In this document: positions 7,943 through 17,333 of the stretch, piece by piece
Layout of the letters: every line of letters begins with the position of its first letter
Numbering within the stretch: the stretch's first letter is position 1
Assembly: GCF_000745215.1 (NCBI RefSeq)
Contig: NZ_JQNK01000008.1
Span: 62,001 to 126,000 of the forward strand
DNA from: Methylosinus sp. PW1
Lineage (GTDB): Bacteria; Pseudomonadota; Alphaproteobacteria; Rhizobiales; Beijerinckiaceae
DNA: 64,000 bases
Direction of reading: 5' to 3'
Translations under genes and position numbers: made by a program
Notes under the pieces: generated by a model
Seen by the model: only the letters and a program-made list of their open reading frames with translations
Databases searched by the model: none
Told to the model about the DNA's origin: nothing

Positions 7943-10900
7943 ATGTTGGACACACCTGTTACGAAGCGCCTGCTGCACGTCACTACCGAGGTAGAAACTT
8001 TCGGAAATATAGAGGTCAACCTGTCGCTTAATCGGCTATTCGTTCGAAACGAGCCGGTGGACAAATGGCATTCATACGCTAATTCTCTGAGAGAATATTT
8101 GGAAGTGAAGGCGGGAAAATCTCTGCTTCACTACAACAAATGCAATCATGAATATTTCACGGGTGTCCGTGATGCCTTGCTCGAGGCAAAAAGCGTCGAC
8201 GATGTAATCGGATGCATCGATGAAATGCTTGAGTGTTCGGTCGAAATTCGGGAGCACGGGTTCGGCGTTGGCGACGATAAAAAGCGTGCGAAAGGAGGCG
8301 TTAGGCTCCGTCGCGGCGTCAGGCTCCTTATCGAACAGGCGCGCAACCACGATCTCATACTTTACCCCGCAGGCATGATGACGCCCGCTAACGTAGGTTG
8401 GATCGGCAGCGGCGTCGAGGCCCAAACATTTGTCCTTCATCGGGATCTGAAGGAGGTCGTGGAGAGACTGACGCTCGGAAGGACAAACGAGTATGATCGC
8501 AAAAGGCTTTCGACATTGTTCGAGCATTTGATCGGTTGCGCGAGATTCGCTTCAGTCACGGATTTTACCGAGAAGTTCTTCGATAGATTCTGGGCGTGGA
8601 TCGACGACGAATATCGTGAGTCGATCAAAACGACAAAAACACAGTCCTCGGCGCATGCCAGGACAAAATGTCAGCTTGATAAAATATTTGAGGCGCTGTT
8701 TTCAAATCAGTTTGGAATTGATCCAGAATTCGAATTGAATTATGAGAGGAAGATCCGCGATAGACTCATAAAGAATAAAAATAGTACGCTGAATCATTCT
8801 TTTGCATGGTTGGTGGATGGCGACGATGCTCGCCCTGACCTTGCGGCGTGGGCGGAGGCGTTCTCATGGTGGATTAATAATAAGCCCTTCAAATCTCCAG
8901 AATCCTTGGTCACAAGTATCAAGCCGTTCATCAAATGGTTACGGTCGCTTCGAGATCCGCCGTTGGCGCCGCAGGAATGCTCGAGGCGTCACATCAAACG
9001 TTTGCAGGATTCCGCCGAGCCGGAAATCACCTACATCGAGTATATCCATCGGGAAGGCTATGCAGGACGACAAATCGGCTACAATGCCCTGAGCGACTTG
9101 AAGAGGTTCTTCGAGCAGTGGCAGGACGAGCACGGACGAAACTTTCCAGACTGGCAGTCGCCAATCAAATCGTTCGATAATGATTCCAGTTGGACATCCG
9201 GTTCTGGAAAAACCGACAAGGAGGTTCTCCCGATCCGTATTATCAAGATGATGAAGGATCTGATCACCGAGAACGATTACGCATGGCCGAGATCACTTTC
9301 TGAAGACTACTTTGATTTCTATGACGATAAACTGGATTGCTTCGTAAATGTCTGGTGTCCAGCTCGATCTCTCGGCTTGCTTACATTGCTCATCATCCCC
9401 ATTCGGACGATCCAGATGCGCCTGCTGGACAGCGGCGAGGCGGACGAAACCATCTATGATCGCGAAAAGAAGGAATGGATCGCGAATGAACACCCTCTTG
9501 CCGTCCAAGGGCGGCAGGAAGGGTTCTGGAAAAGCCTCTACGACCACTCTTCGCAGAGGGACTCCGTGGGAATACACATCACCACGAACAAGACGGCGGT
9601 GGTTACGTCGGCGGAGTTCGAGGTCGGCTACGACATTCCATGGGACTGCGCGGAACTGGCCCCGCACATCGACTTTCTCATCGAGTGGCAAAAAAAATAC
9701 AATCCAGCCAAACGGTTGATGACGCGTCGACTCTGCACGGATAAGCGGCTTAACCCGAACGACGCCACAGAGAATTTGCCCGGCTATACGTTCCTGTTCC
9801 GCGACCCGACAAACACGAGAGGTCACAAGGACGAGCCGGTTACGTACAACCGGCTGAACAATCTCTTCCCCAAATGCCTCGCGGAGATCGAGCGCAGACT
9901 GGCGGCTCAGGGCGAGAAGGTACAACTTACCAGATCGGCGGCCGAGGATGAACTGACTGGAGCCGTTCCCCGCAATCCGTCGTATTCCCTCCACGGATTG
10001 CGGGCGGCGGGCATCACCCACTTCGTCAAGGCCGGCGTCCCGATCCAGGTGATCGCCGAGTTCCTGTCGGGGCATGCGACGATCCTGATGACGCTGCACT
10101 ACGCCAAATTCGGCCCAGCCTACATCACGGACGTGCTCGATCAGGCTCAAGCCGCTCTCGACGACGGGATGGAGGAGGATTTCCTCTCCTTCATGAACGA
10201 AGTCGACGCGAATCGCCTGAGCGATTTCGTGGCGTCCAACGACGAAAGCGGCTTGGAGCGGTTGGCGGACACTTCCCCGGGGCTCTGGTCGATCGGGCTC
10301 GATGGCGTGTGTCCGACCGGTCGAGCCATGTGCGACCAAGGCGGGGAAAAGCTGTCTTCGCAGAACAACCCCCACTATGCGCCAGTTCCCGGCGGCCCCC
10401 GCAACTGCGCCCTCTGCCGGTTCTTCATCACCGGCCCCGAGTTCCTGAACGGCCAAGTCGTGGCTTTCAACACCCACGTCTTCTCGATCGGTGAAAAGGC
10501 CAAGGATCTGCAACGCGTCAAAGAGAAGGTCGCGGAAGCCGAGGCCGCCGGGAAGAAGAGCCGGCTCGTCGAGCGCGAGCGCAACCTAGTCGATGCTCTC
10601 GAAAAGGAGATCGACCTGATGCTCAAGTCCATGCAGGCCCGCTTCGCGCTGATCGAAAAATCGAGGGTGCTGCTGCACGACCGCGCCCGCAAGGGCGGCG
10701 CCCAAGAGGACGACAGGCCGAAGCGGCTCGGTTGGCTCACCCGCATGGGGGCTCAGGAGGACATCGAAGTCGTTCTGGAACATACCTCCGAATGGGATCT
10801 CGTCGACTTCGTCGCCCATGCCTGCGAGCTTTTCCCCGAGAAGGCCGAGCCTTCCGCCCGGCTGAAGAAGGGAAAGATCCTCGACCAGTTCCTGAAGAAG

Positions 10901-11074
10901 AACGGCTACGAAGCCCTGTTCTACCAACTGTCTGTCAATCGGCATCGAAAATTGACCCCCGATCGGCGTTCAAAATTGACCCCCTTTTGGCGTAGGGCGG
11001 AACGCGAGCGCTCGCCCCGGCGGAGCTGGCGGGGTTGCGCAGCCGGGGCGAGTGCGTTTCGGTTCGCGATGTGA
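7943..11074 (+). CDS. gmtZ: GmtZ-like large integrase, C-terminus replaced by IS21 sequence
   Basis: A protein of about 1,000 native residues followed by about 47 residues read from the IS. A long N-terminal region precedes a tyrosine-recombinase core: Arg in IPIRTIQMRLLDSGE near residue 490, YSLHGLRAAGITHF near 685 and GHATILMTLHYAKFG near 712 with the Tyr. A Cys cluster follows (GVCPTGRAMC near 788; NCALCRFFITGPEFL near 822), then a coiled coil. The CRFFITGP segment is typical, as I recall, of VPA1269/GmtZ-type proteins. An IS21-family end begins at 10933, so everything after FYQL is foreign and the native C-terminus is lost. The middle (8.0-9.3 kb) is visibly AT-richer than the chromosome. 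Start: ATG at 7943 after GAGCGAG. Confidence 0.65.
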   Translation: MLDTPVTKRLLHVTTEVETFGNIEVNLSLNRLFVRNEPVDKWHSYANSLREYLEVKAGKSLLHYNKCNHEYFTGVRDALLEAKSVDDVIGCIDEMLECSVEIREHGFGVGDDKKRAKGGVRLRRGVRLLIEQARNHDLILYPAGMMTPANVGWIGSGVEAQTFVLHRDLKEVVERLTLGRTNEYDRKRLSTLFEHLIGCARFASVTDFTEKFFDRFWAWIDDEYRESIKTTKTQSSAHARTKCQLDKIFEALFSNQFGIDPEFELNYERKIRDRLIKNKNSTLNHSFAWLVDGDDARPDLAAWAEAFSWWINNKPFKSPESLVTSIKPFIKWLRSLRDPPLAPQECSRRHIKRLQDSAEPEITYIEYIHREGYAGRQIGYNALSDLKRFFEQWQDEHGRNFPDWQSPIKSFDNDSSWTSGSGKTDKEVLPIRIIKMMKDLITENDYAWPRSLSEDYFDFYDDKLDCFVNVWCPARSLGLLTLLIIPIRTIQMRLLDSGEADETIYDREKKEWIANEHPLAVQGRQEGFWKSLYDHSSQRDSVGIHITTNKTAVVTSAEFEVGYDIPWDCAELAPHIDFLIEWQKKYNPAKRLMTRRLCTDKRLNPNDATENLPGYTFLFRDPTNTRGHKDEPVTYNRLNNLFPKCLAEIERRLAAQGEKVQLTRSAAEDELTGAVPRNPSYSLHGLRAAGITHFVKAGVPIQVIAEFLSGHATILMTLHYAKFGPAYITDVLDQAQAALDDGMEEDFLSFMNEVDANRLSDFVASNDESGLERLADTSPGLWSIGLDGVCPTGRAMCDQGGEKLSSQNNPHYAPVPGGPRNCALCRFFITGPEFLNGQVVAFNTHVFSIGEKAKDLQRVKEKVAEAEAAGKKSRLVERERNLVDALEKEIDLMLKSMQARFALIEKSRVLLHDRARKGGAQEDDRPKRLGWLTRMGAQEDIEVVLEHTSEWDLVDFVAHACELFPEKAEPSARLKKGKILDQFLKKNGYEALFYQLSVNRHRKLTPDRRSKLTPFWRRAERERSPRRSWRGCAAGASAFRFAM

Positions 11075-11084
11075 TCGGGAAGCG

Positions 11085-11813
11085 TCAGGCGCGGTTCTTG
11101 AAGCGCCAGCTTTCGTTGCCGGTCTCGACGATGTCGCAATGGTGGGTGAGGCGATCGAGCAGCGCGCTGGTCATTTTCGCGTCGCCGAACACGCTCGGCC
11201 ATTCGCCGAATGCGAGATTGGTAGTGATGATGATAGAGGTGCGTTCGTAGAGCCGGCTGATCAGATGGAAGAGCAATTGTCCGCCAGATTGCGCGAAGGG
11301 CAAGTAGCCGAGCTCGTCGAGTATGATGAAGTCCATTCTCGTGAGATATTCCGCGAAGCGTCCCTGACGACCTCCTCGCGCTTCGGTCTCGAGCCTGGTG
11401 ACGAGTTCGACGGTGTTGAAGAAGCGGCCGCGTTTTCCAGCGCGAATGCAATTTCTTGCAATCGCTATCGAAAGATGGCTCTTCCCCGTACCGGTTCCAC
11501 CGACGAAAACACAATTACGTTGTTGGTCGAGGAAGCCGCCGTTCGAGAGATCGCGCACCAACCCTTCATTGATCGGCGTACCGTTGAACTGGAAGCCGTC
11601 GAAGTCCTTCGCCAGCGGCAATTTGGCGATCGTCATCTGATATTTGATGGAGCGCGCGTGCTTTTCGGCGATTTCCGCCTCGAGAAGATCGCCGACGATG
11701 CGTGGCGGCTCATGCTGCCTCTTTATGCCACTCGACATCACCTCGTCATAGGCGTTCCTCATGCCGAAGAGCTTGAGCTCTCCCATGAGATCGAAGAGCT
11801 TGGTGCGTTCCAT
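11085..11813 (-). CDS. istB: IS21-family helper ATPase IstB (element no. 1)
   Basis: A 242-residue AAA+ ATPase that assists the IstA transposase. Walker A is [12 protein letters not shown] near residue 103 and Walker [15 protein letters not shown] near 165; the family ending ([18 protein letters not shown]) is present. Its ATG shares one base with the stop codon of istA. It is intact, but its partner istA is disrupted, so this copy of the element is not autonomous. Confidence 0.92.
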   Translation of the reverse strand: MERTKLFDLMGELKLFGMRNAYDEVMSSGIKRQHEPPRIVGDLLEAEIAEKHARSIKYQMTIAKLPLAKDFDGFQFNGTPINEGLVRDLSNGGFLDQQRNCVFVGGTGTGKSHLSIAIARNCIRAGKRGRFFNTVELVTRLETEARGGRQGRFAEYLTRMDFIILDELGYLPFAQSGGQLLFHLISRLYERTSIIITTNLAFGEWPSVFGDAKMTSALLDRLTHHCDIVETGNESWRFKNRA

Positions 11814-12424
11814 CAGCCTGTTCTCCTCAATTGATCATAGCGGGCGCAGTCGGCGAGCGGCATGTGCAGCAGCATCAACGACTCGGGCGTCGGGATCGTC
11901 GGCGGGGGCGGCGGCTCGCGCCGGCGAGCGAGAATGTTGAGAATGACGTCGGCGGAATGGACGCCTTGGCCGAGCGCCTCCGCGCAGGCGGCTTCCACCG
12001 CGGTCAATCCGTCCTCGACGACGGCGGCCAGAACCTTGACCATCTGTCGATCGCCATCATTGCTGCCGGCGAGCTTGCGCCGCACGCGCTCGATCGCTCC
12101 CGGCAACACCCAGTCCTTGAACGGCGCGCCGTTCCGTAGCGCGCCGGGCTTGCGCGCGAGAACTGGCACATAATGCCAGGGATCGAAGATCGTCGCGCCG
12201 CGCCCGAAGGCCCGAGCATGTTCGGCGACCACCCGCCCTTTTTGGCGGAAGACGATGCGGTCGGCGTAGGCGTGGATCTCGACCGGGGCGCCGACGGCGC
12301 TCGCATTGACCGAGTATTTATTGTTGTCGAAGCGCACGAGGCAAGTCTTCGACACCGACGCGGTCAGCTCGTGGAATCCGTCGAACCGCCCGCGCAGCGG
12401 AACGAGCTTCGGGCGCTCTTCTTC
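11813..12424 (-). pseudogene. istA: 3' part of istA, element no. 1
   Basis: Encodes the C-terminal 200 or so residues of an IstA transposase, from EERPKLVPLRGRFDGF to [11 protein letters not shown]. It includes the beta-barrel region (LVRFDNNKYSVNASAVG). Joining it to the fragment at 17327-18221 across one copy of CTTCTTC restores an uninterrupted frame reading VWEAFEEERPKLV, which proves the split. The open frame upstream to 12559 is read from element no. 2. Confidence 0.92.
12418..12424. repeat. Target-site duplication CTTCTTC, left copy
   Basis: This 7-bp word directly borders the left terminal repeat of IS21 element no. 2 and recurs at 17327-17333 next to its right end. IS21-family insertions make 4-8 bp duplications. 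Confidence 0.85.
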
Positions 12425-12610
12425 TGCGAATTCCGACGCAATCCGGCCAGGGATTCCGATTTGATCCCGGCCGGCGTTCCGATTTGAAGTCGGCCACCGT
12501 TCCGAACTGAAGCCGGCCACCGGGAGGCCCTTCCGGTCCTCTTTTCGTCTGCTGCCCACAGGTCAGCAACTGCGGCATTCCGCTTCGTCGAGATCGACGA
12601 GGAGAACGGG

Positions 12611-14152
12611 ATGCCGGCGAAGAGAGAACTCACGATGCGACAACTTCGGCAGATGCTGCGGCTCGCCCATGAGGGGGTGAGCGCGCGGGAGATCGGGCGG
12701 CGGCTCGGCGTGGCGCGCAGCACGGTGCAGGATTATTTGAAGCGAACGGCGGCGGCGGGGCTGATCTGGCCGCTGCCGGAAGAGACCAGTGACGACGCGC
12801 TGGAGCAGCGGCTGTTCGCGCGCCCCGGCTTCAAGACGGGCCAACGACGCCGGGTCGAGCCGGACTGGGCGGAGCTGGCGCGGGAGATGAAGCGCCCCGG
12901 GGTCAATCTGATGATCCTGTGGGAGGAATATCGGGACGCCAACCCCGAGGGCTATGGCTACAGCCGGTTCTGCGATCTTTTTCGTGGCTTCGAGCGGCGG
13001 CTGACGCCGGTGATGCGGCAGCATCACGTCGCCGGCGACAAGGTCTTCGTCGATTATTCCGGCAAGCGGATCGGGATCGTGAACCCGGTGACCGGCGAGA
13101 TCCGTGAGGCGGAGATTTTCGTCGCCGTGCTCGGCGCCTCCAATCTCACCTACGCCGAGGCGAGCTGGACGCAGAAGCTGGCGGATTGGACCGGCGCGCA
13201 TGTGCGCATGTTCCGCTTTTTCGGCGGGACGCCGCGGCTGCTGGTTCCCGATAATCTCAAGAGCGGCGTCAATAAGTCCTCTTTCTACGACCCCGAGATC
13301 AATCGGACCTATGGCGCGCTGACGTCGCATTACGACGTCGGCGTGCTGCCGACGCGCCCGCGAAAGCCGCGCGACAAGGCCAAGGTCGAAGCCGGGGTGA
13401 GATTCGCGCAGTTCTACATTCTGGGGCGCCTGCGGCGGCAGACCTTCTTCTCGCTCGCCGAATGCAACGCCGCTATCGCGCGCGCCATGGAGACGATGAA
13501 CGGCCGGCCGATGCGCAAGCTGGGGATCAGCCGCAGAGAGCTGTTCGAGAAAATAGAGCGCGACGCCCTCGGCCCCTTGCCCGCGACGGATTGGGAGTTC
13601 GCCGAGTGGAAGCGGGCGCGCGTCAGTATCGATTATCACATCGAGGTCGAGAGCTTCTTCTACTCGGTTCCGCACGCCCTCATCCACGCCGAGGTCGACG
13701 TGCGCGTCACCGAGCGGATGATCGAGATTTTTCACCGCGGTCAGCGCGTCGGCCTGCACGAGCGCCGCTACATGGGCGCCCGGCACGGCACGGCCCCGGA
13801 ACACATGCCGAGCGCGCACCGGCGTTACGCCGCCTGGACGCCGGATCGCTTCCGCCGCTGGGCGGCGACGATCGGGCCGCACACCGAGGGGCTCATCATC
13901 GCCGTGCTCGCCGCGCGGCGTCATCCCGAGCAGGGCTTTCGGACCTGCCTCGGGCTGCTGAAGCTCTATCGCGGCGTCGACGCCGCCCAGGCCGAAGCCG
14001 TCTCCGCCCGCGCGCTGGAAATCGGCGCGCTCAATTGCAAGAGCGTCGCCGCATTGCTTGCCGGCAAATCCAGGGCTTCCGGCGCGAGGGACGGCGCTCC
14101 GGCGACGCTGCTCGATCACGAAAATCTCCGCGGTCCCGGCTATTACCACTGA
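12611..14152 (+). CDS. istA: IS21-family transposase IstA (element no. 2)
   Basis: A 513-residue transposase: N-terminal helix-turn-helix (residues 10-45, EGVSAREIGRRLGVARSTV) and an RNase H-like DDE core with Asp in KVFVDYSGKRIG near 146, Asp in LLVPDNLKSG near 214 and Glu in DKAKVEAGVRF near 260. Full length and intact. GAGGAGAACGGG precedes the ATG. Its long open antisense frame is a high-GC shadow. Confidence 0.95.
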   Translation: MPAKRELTMRQLRQMLRLAHEGVSAREIGRRLGVARSTVQDYLKRTAAAGLIWPLPEETSDDALEQRLFARPGFKTGQRRRVEPDWAELAREMKRPGVNLMILWEEYRDANPEGYGYSRFCDLFRGFERRLTPVMRQHHVAGDKVFVDYSGKRIGIVNPVTGEIREAEIFVAVLGASNLTYAEASWTQKLADWTGAHVRMFRFFGGTPRLLVPDNLKSGVNKSSFYDPEINRTYGALTSHYDVGVLPTRPRKPRDKAKVEAGVRFAQFYILGRLRRQTFFSLAECNAAIARAMETMNGRPMRKLGISRRELFEKIERDALGPLPATDWEFAEWKRARVSIDYHIEVESFFYSVPHALIHAEVDVRVTERMIEIFHRGQRVGLHERRYMGARHGTAPEHMPSAHRRYAAWTPDRFRRWAATIGPHTEGLIIAVLAARRHPEQGFRTCLGLLKLYRGVDAAQAEAVSARALEIGALNCKSVAALLAGKSRASGARDGAPATLLDHENLRGPGYYH

Positions 14153-14165
14153 AAGGAACCCATCG

Positions 14166-14918
14166 ATGCTCGCCCATCCGACACTCGATCTATTGAACGC
14201 GCTCGGGCTCTATGGCCTCGCCAAAGGGTTCAAGGAACTCGAGCACAAGGCCGAGGCCCGAGGCCTCGACCACGCCGAATGGCTCGGCCTGCTGCTCGAA
14301 TACGAGCTGACGCTGCGTCGTCAGAAGCGCTTCGAGACGCGCTCCCGCGCCGCTCGCCTGCGCCATCCGGCCAGCGTCGAGGATGTGGATTATCAGAGCC
14401 CACGCGGGCTCGACCGGGCTCTGTTCCTGAAGCTCGCCGCCTGCGACTGGATCGCCGAACGGCGCAATCTGCTGATCACCGGGGCGAGCGGGCTCGGCAA
14501 GAGTTGGCTCGCCTGCGCGATCGGCCAGAAGGCCTGCCGGCAGGACATATCGGTGCTCTATTATCGCGTGCCGCGCCTCTTCACCGATCTCGCGGTCGCC
14601 CATGGCGACGGAAGCTACGGCCGGCTGCTGCGCAAGATCGCACGCGCGCGGCTGCTGATCCTCGACGATTGGGGGCCGGAGGCGCTCGTCGGCGACCAGG
14701 CGCGCGATCTGCTGGAGATCGTCGAGGATCGCTACGACGCCGGCTCCCTCGTCATCACCAGCCAGGTTCCGGTCGATCGTTGGCACGAGATGATCGGCAT
14801 ACCGACGATCGCCGACGCCATCCTCGACCGCGTCATCCATAACGCCTACCGGCTCGAGCTCTCCGGCGACAGCCTCCGCAAGCGCCGCTCGGCGCCCGCA
14901 AAACTCGAACAGGCTTGA
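14166..14918 (+). CDS. istB: IS21-family helper ATPase IstB (element no. 2)
   Basis: A 250-residue AAA+ ATPase with Walker A ITGASGLGKSWLA near residue 105 and Walker B ARLLILDDWGPEAL near 165. It starts 13 bp after the istA stop with AAAGGAACC as ribosome site. A member of the second IstB subgroup, distinct in sequence from the copies at 11.1 and 37 kb. Intact, so element no. 2 may still supply both proteins even though its right terminal repeat is interrupted. Confidence 0.93.
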   Translation: MLAHPTLDLLNALGLYGLAKGFKELEHKAEARGLDHAEWLGLLLEYELTLRRQKRFETRSRAARLRHPASVEDVDYQSPRGLDRALFLKLAACDWIAERRNLLITGASGLGKSWLACAIGQKACRQDISVLYYRVPRLFTDLAVAHGDGSYGRLLRKIARARLLILDDWGPEALVGDQARDLLEIVEDRYDAGSLVITSQVPVDRWHEMIGIPTIADAILDRVIHNAYRLELSGDSLRKRRSAPAKLEQA

Positions 14919-15072
14919 CCGCGTCCACGACGCGAAACATCATCCAAATCGATCTGCGCACGCACGACGCCGGTGGCCGACATCAAATCGGAACGCCGGC
15001 CGGCTTCGGATCGGAACAGGTGGCCGGCTTCATATTGGAATGCACGGCCGGCTTCGTCGGAATACTTGAGGG

Positions 15073-15130
15073 TTCAAATAGGTCCCGCGCCACGGATGAT
15101 GCAGCGGCTGGACCGCGGGACCTATTTGAA
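15073..15130. repeat. Perfect 17-bp inverted repeat near the IS91-type element end
   Basis: TTCAAATAGGTCCCGCG (15073-15089) and its exact complement (15114-15130) enclose a 24-base loop. Placed 7 bp inside the element boundary, it is a good candidate for the hairpin that IS91-family transposases recognise at one end. A terminator for the minus-strand transposase is the alternative. Confidence 0.6.
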
Positions 15131-15426
15131 GCCGGATTGAACGAAGCCGCGGTGACGTTAGCCACGATCTATGGGCGCTCGATGCGCCGGGCCTGATTTA
15201 GACGGCGCCATCGGAGATGGGGACAGCTGCGAGGATCGAGCAGCGAACGGCCGAAAGGGCGCCGATGCTCGATGGCGCCGCAGCTTCGGGTGGATCTGCG
15301 ATCGGCGCTGCGCTCGCGATCTCTGGATGGCGGCGTGGAAACGCGCGCCGCGCCGATCGCTCCCGTTCGGCGCAGGAGTGTGTCCGTCGAAGTCGGCGAG
15401 TAAGAACGGGCGGCGATTCATCGGCC

Positions 15427-16620
15427 TCATGAGGTGTCGCATCTTTGCGTCGAGTGGCGCGGCGGCGAAGGACGCGGCCAAGGGCCGAAATCGACCATGC
15501 GGCCGCCGCAGCAGGGGCAGATGTCGATCCTCTTGCCGGTGAGCATGGCGTATCGCTCGCGATAGTCGGTGGGTTCGACGCTCGGCGGCGGTTCGGCCAT
15601 ATCGAGAGCGGCGCGGATATGGGCGAGCTTCTGGGCGCGGCGGGCGTTGGCGAGAAAGCCGAAATGACGAATGCGCCGAAAGCCCTTGGGCAAGACGTGT
15701 ATGAGGAAGCGGCGCATGAACTCGTCGGCGTCGAGAGTCATCGCCTTGATTTTGTCGTTGGCGCGATAATCTTTCCACCGAAAGCGCACGACGCCGTCGT
15801 CGCATGCCAGCAGCCGTCCATTGGCGATCGCGACACGATGCGTGTAGCGGCCGAGATAATCGAGGACCTGTCGCGCGCCGCCGAACGGGCGCTTGGCGTA
15901 GACGACCCATTCGATGTCGCGCAACGGGGCGAGATAGCGGGCGAACGCAGCCGGCGCTCGCAGCGCCGCGAGGTCGCCGAAGAACGTCAGATTGCCGGCG
16001 TCGAACGCTGCGTTCACGCGCTCGAGAAACAAGCGACGATAAAGCCGGGAGAGAACATGCACGGGCAGGAAGAAGCCGGGTCGGCAGGCGACCCAGCGTC
16101 CATCCGGCCCGAGACCGCCGCCCGGCACGATGCAATGGACATGCGGATGATGCGTGAGAGTCTGCCCCCAGGTGTGCAGGACGGCGATCATGCCGGTCTC
16201 GGCGCCGAGATGCCTCGGATCGGCGGCGATGACGCGGATCGTCTCGGACGCCGCCTTGAACAGAATATCGTAGACGAGGGCCTTGTTCTGGAGAGCGATC
16301 GCAGCGATCGGCGCCGGCACGGTGAAGACGACGTGAAAATACGGAACCGGCAGGAGCTCGGCGCGACGATCGGCGAGCCACTGCGCACGCGCGAGCCCTT
16401 GGCACTTGGGGCAATGTCGATTGCGGCAGCTATTATAAGAGACGCGAACTTCTCCACAGTCCTCGCACTGCTCGACATGCCCGCCGAGCGCCGCCGTTCG
16501 GCACGCCTCGATGGCCGCCATCGCGCGGCGCTGGTCGATAGACAGTCGGACGCCTTGCGCCGCGCGAAACGCGGCGCCATAGCGGCGGAAAATATCCGCG
16601 ACCTCGATCTTTTGGCGCAT
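15427..16620 (-). CDS. IS91-family HUH transposase
   Basis: A 397-residue rolling-circle-type transposase. A zinc-binding region (CEDCGEVRVSYNSCRNRHCPKC in pieces, residues 48-74) precedes the HUH motif THHPHVHCIVPGG near residue 160. The catalytic tyrosine region is YLGRYTHRVAI near 240, and a C-terminal CPCCGG knuckle follows. It appears complete. It starts 9 bp after the recombinase fragment's stop codon, the usual arrangement in IS91 elements that carry an accessory integrase. Confidence 0.93.
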   Translation of the reverse strand: MRQKIEVADIFRRYGAAFRAAQGVRLSIDQRRAMAAIEACRTAALGGHVEQCEDCGEVRVSYNSCRNRHCPKCQGLARAQWLADRRAELLPVPYFHVVFTVPAPIAAIALQNKALVYDILFKAASETIRVIAADPRHLGAETGMIAVLHTWGQTLTHHPHVHCIVPGGGLGPDGRWVACRPGFFLPVHVLSRLYRRLFLERVNAAFDAGNLTFFGDLAALRAPAAFARYLAPLRDIEWVVYAKRPFGGARQVLDYLGRYTHRVAIANGRLLACDDGVVRFRWKDYRANDKIKAMTLDADEFMRRFLIHVLPKGFRRIRHFGFLANARRAQKLAHIRAALDMAEPPPSVEPTDYRERYAMLTGKRIDICPCCGGRMVDFGPWPRPSPPRHSTQRCDTS

Positions 16621-16629
16621 GCGCGCCGA

Positions 16630-17253
16630 CTATTCGGGCGGCATCACCCTGAGCGAGAGACGGTCGAAGGGGCTCGGCGTGGCGGCGATGAGATCAGCGG
16701 CGACGCGTGTGTAGCGCGACGTCGAGGACAGATCGGCGTGACCCAGCAGAACCTGGATGACGCGAATGTCGACCCCGCTCTCCAGAAGATGACGCGCGAC
16801 CTCGCCGACCCGCAGCCCGGCCGCATATGCCGTCGTCAAAGCGACGCGGTTGCGCAGTCCGACGACTGCTTCCAGAAACTGCGCGACTTCTTCCGGCGCG
16901 AGGACCGGCGTCAGCTTCTCCGGCTCGCGGCCGAAGACGATCCGCTCCAAGGCGTCCTTTTGACCGAGCGTGACGCCGTAGAAAAACCGCAGTGCGCAGG
17001 CGACCTGGTTGATGTGCGTCCAGGAATATTTTTGGGTGACCAGATGTAGCTGATAGGCGCGGACGTGCTCCGTGCCGAGCAGGTCCGGCGAACACTCGAA
17101 ATGTCGGCTGAAACGCGCTACCGCATAGAGGTAGGATTGCTGCGTCGCCGGCGAGAGATTGCGGATCGTCATGTCTTCGGTCATGCGCTGACGAAGAGGG
17201 CTCGTGGCAGCCATCTGGGGCTCCTGTCTCGAGAGGGGTGATGTGGCAATCAC
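16630..17253 (-). pseudogene. IS91-associated tyrosine recombinase with internal in-frame deletion
   Basis: 207 residues where about 300 are expected. The N-terminal SAM-like DNA-binding domain (MTIRNLSPATQQSYLYAV) and the first catalytic Arg (YAAGLRVGEVAR near 150) are present. The chain then jumps directly to HLLESGVDIRVIQVLLGHADLSSTSRYTRV, which normally follows the HTLRHSFAT box about 100 residues later. The second Arg/His box is therefore missing while the nucleophile Tyr remains. The frame is kept, which suggests recombination or replication slippage. Probably inactive. Confidence 0.85.
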
Positions 17254-17326
17254 ATCCTCTCAGACAGGAAGCTTCACTTCACCGATCTCGCCGCCCCTCC
17301 CGCGTAGCGGGTTCGTTCAATACGCA

Positions 17327-17333
17327 CTTCTTC
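17327..17333. repeat. Target-site duplication CTTCTTC, right copy
   Basis: Matches 12418-12424 and directly follows the right end (GCA at 17324-17326) of IS21 element no. 2. Confidence 0.85.

Larger units (their letters stand above)
15066..17318. mobile_element. IS91-family element inserted in the end of IS21 no. 2
   Basis: The segment between two copies of AATAC (15061-15065 and 17319-17323). Cutting it out rebuilds the IS21 terminal repeat. It begins at CTTG and ends in GTTC, the complements of CAAG and GAAC, the tetranucleotides IS91-type elements use. It holds a Y2/HUH transposase and a tyrosine recombinase with an internal deletion, both minus strand. The 15131-15426 part has no gene. 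Confidence 0.75.
12425..17326. mobile_element. IS21-family element no. 2, itself carrying an IS91-family insertion
   Basis: The left end reads TGCGAATTCCGACG inward from 12425. The right end is broken: GTCGGAA at 15056-15062 continues as TACGCA at 17321-17326, and joined they give TGCGTATTCCGACG inward, a near-perfect match to the left end. Several further GGCCGGC-TTCCGAT-type repeats lie inside both ends (12430-12530 and 14970-15060), as expected for IS21 multiple transposase sites. istA and istB are on the plus strand and intact. Confidence 0.9.

Noticed and set aside
12563..14149. 528-residue open frame antisense to istA no. 2
   Set aside because: Shadow of a complete transposase with visible DDE residues.
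15073..15130. Perfect inverted repeat considered as a Rho-independent terminator
   Set aside because: No T-run and a 24-base loop; position at an IS91-type end fits better.
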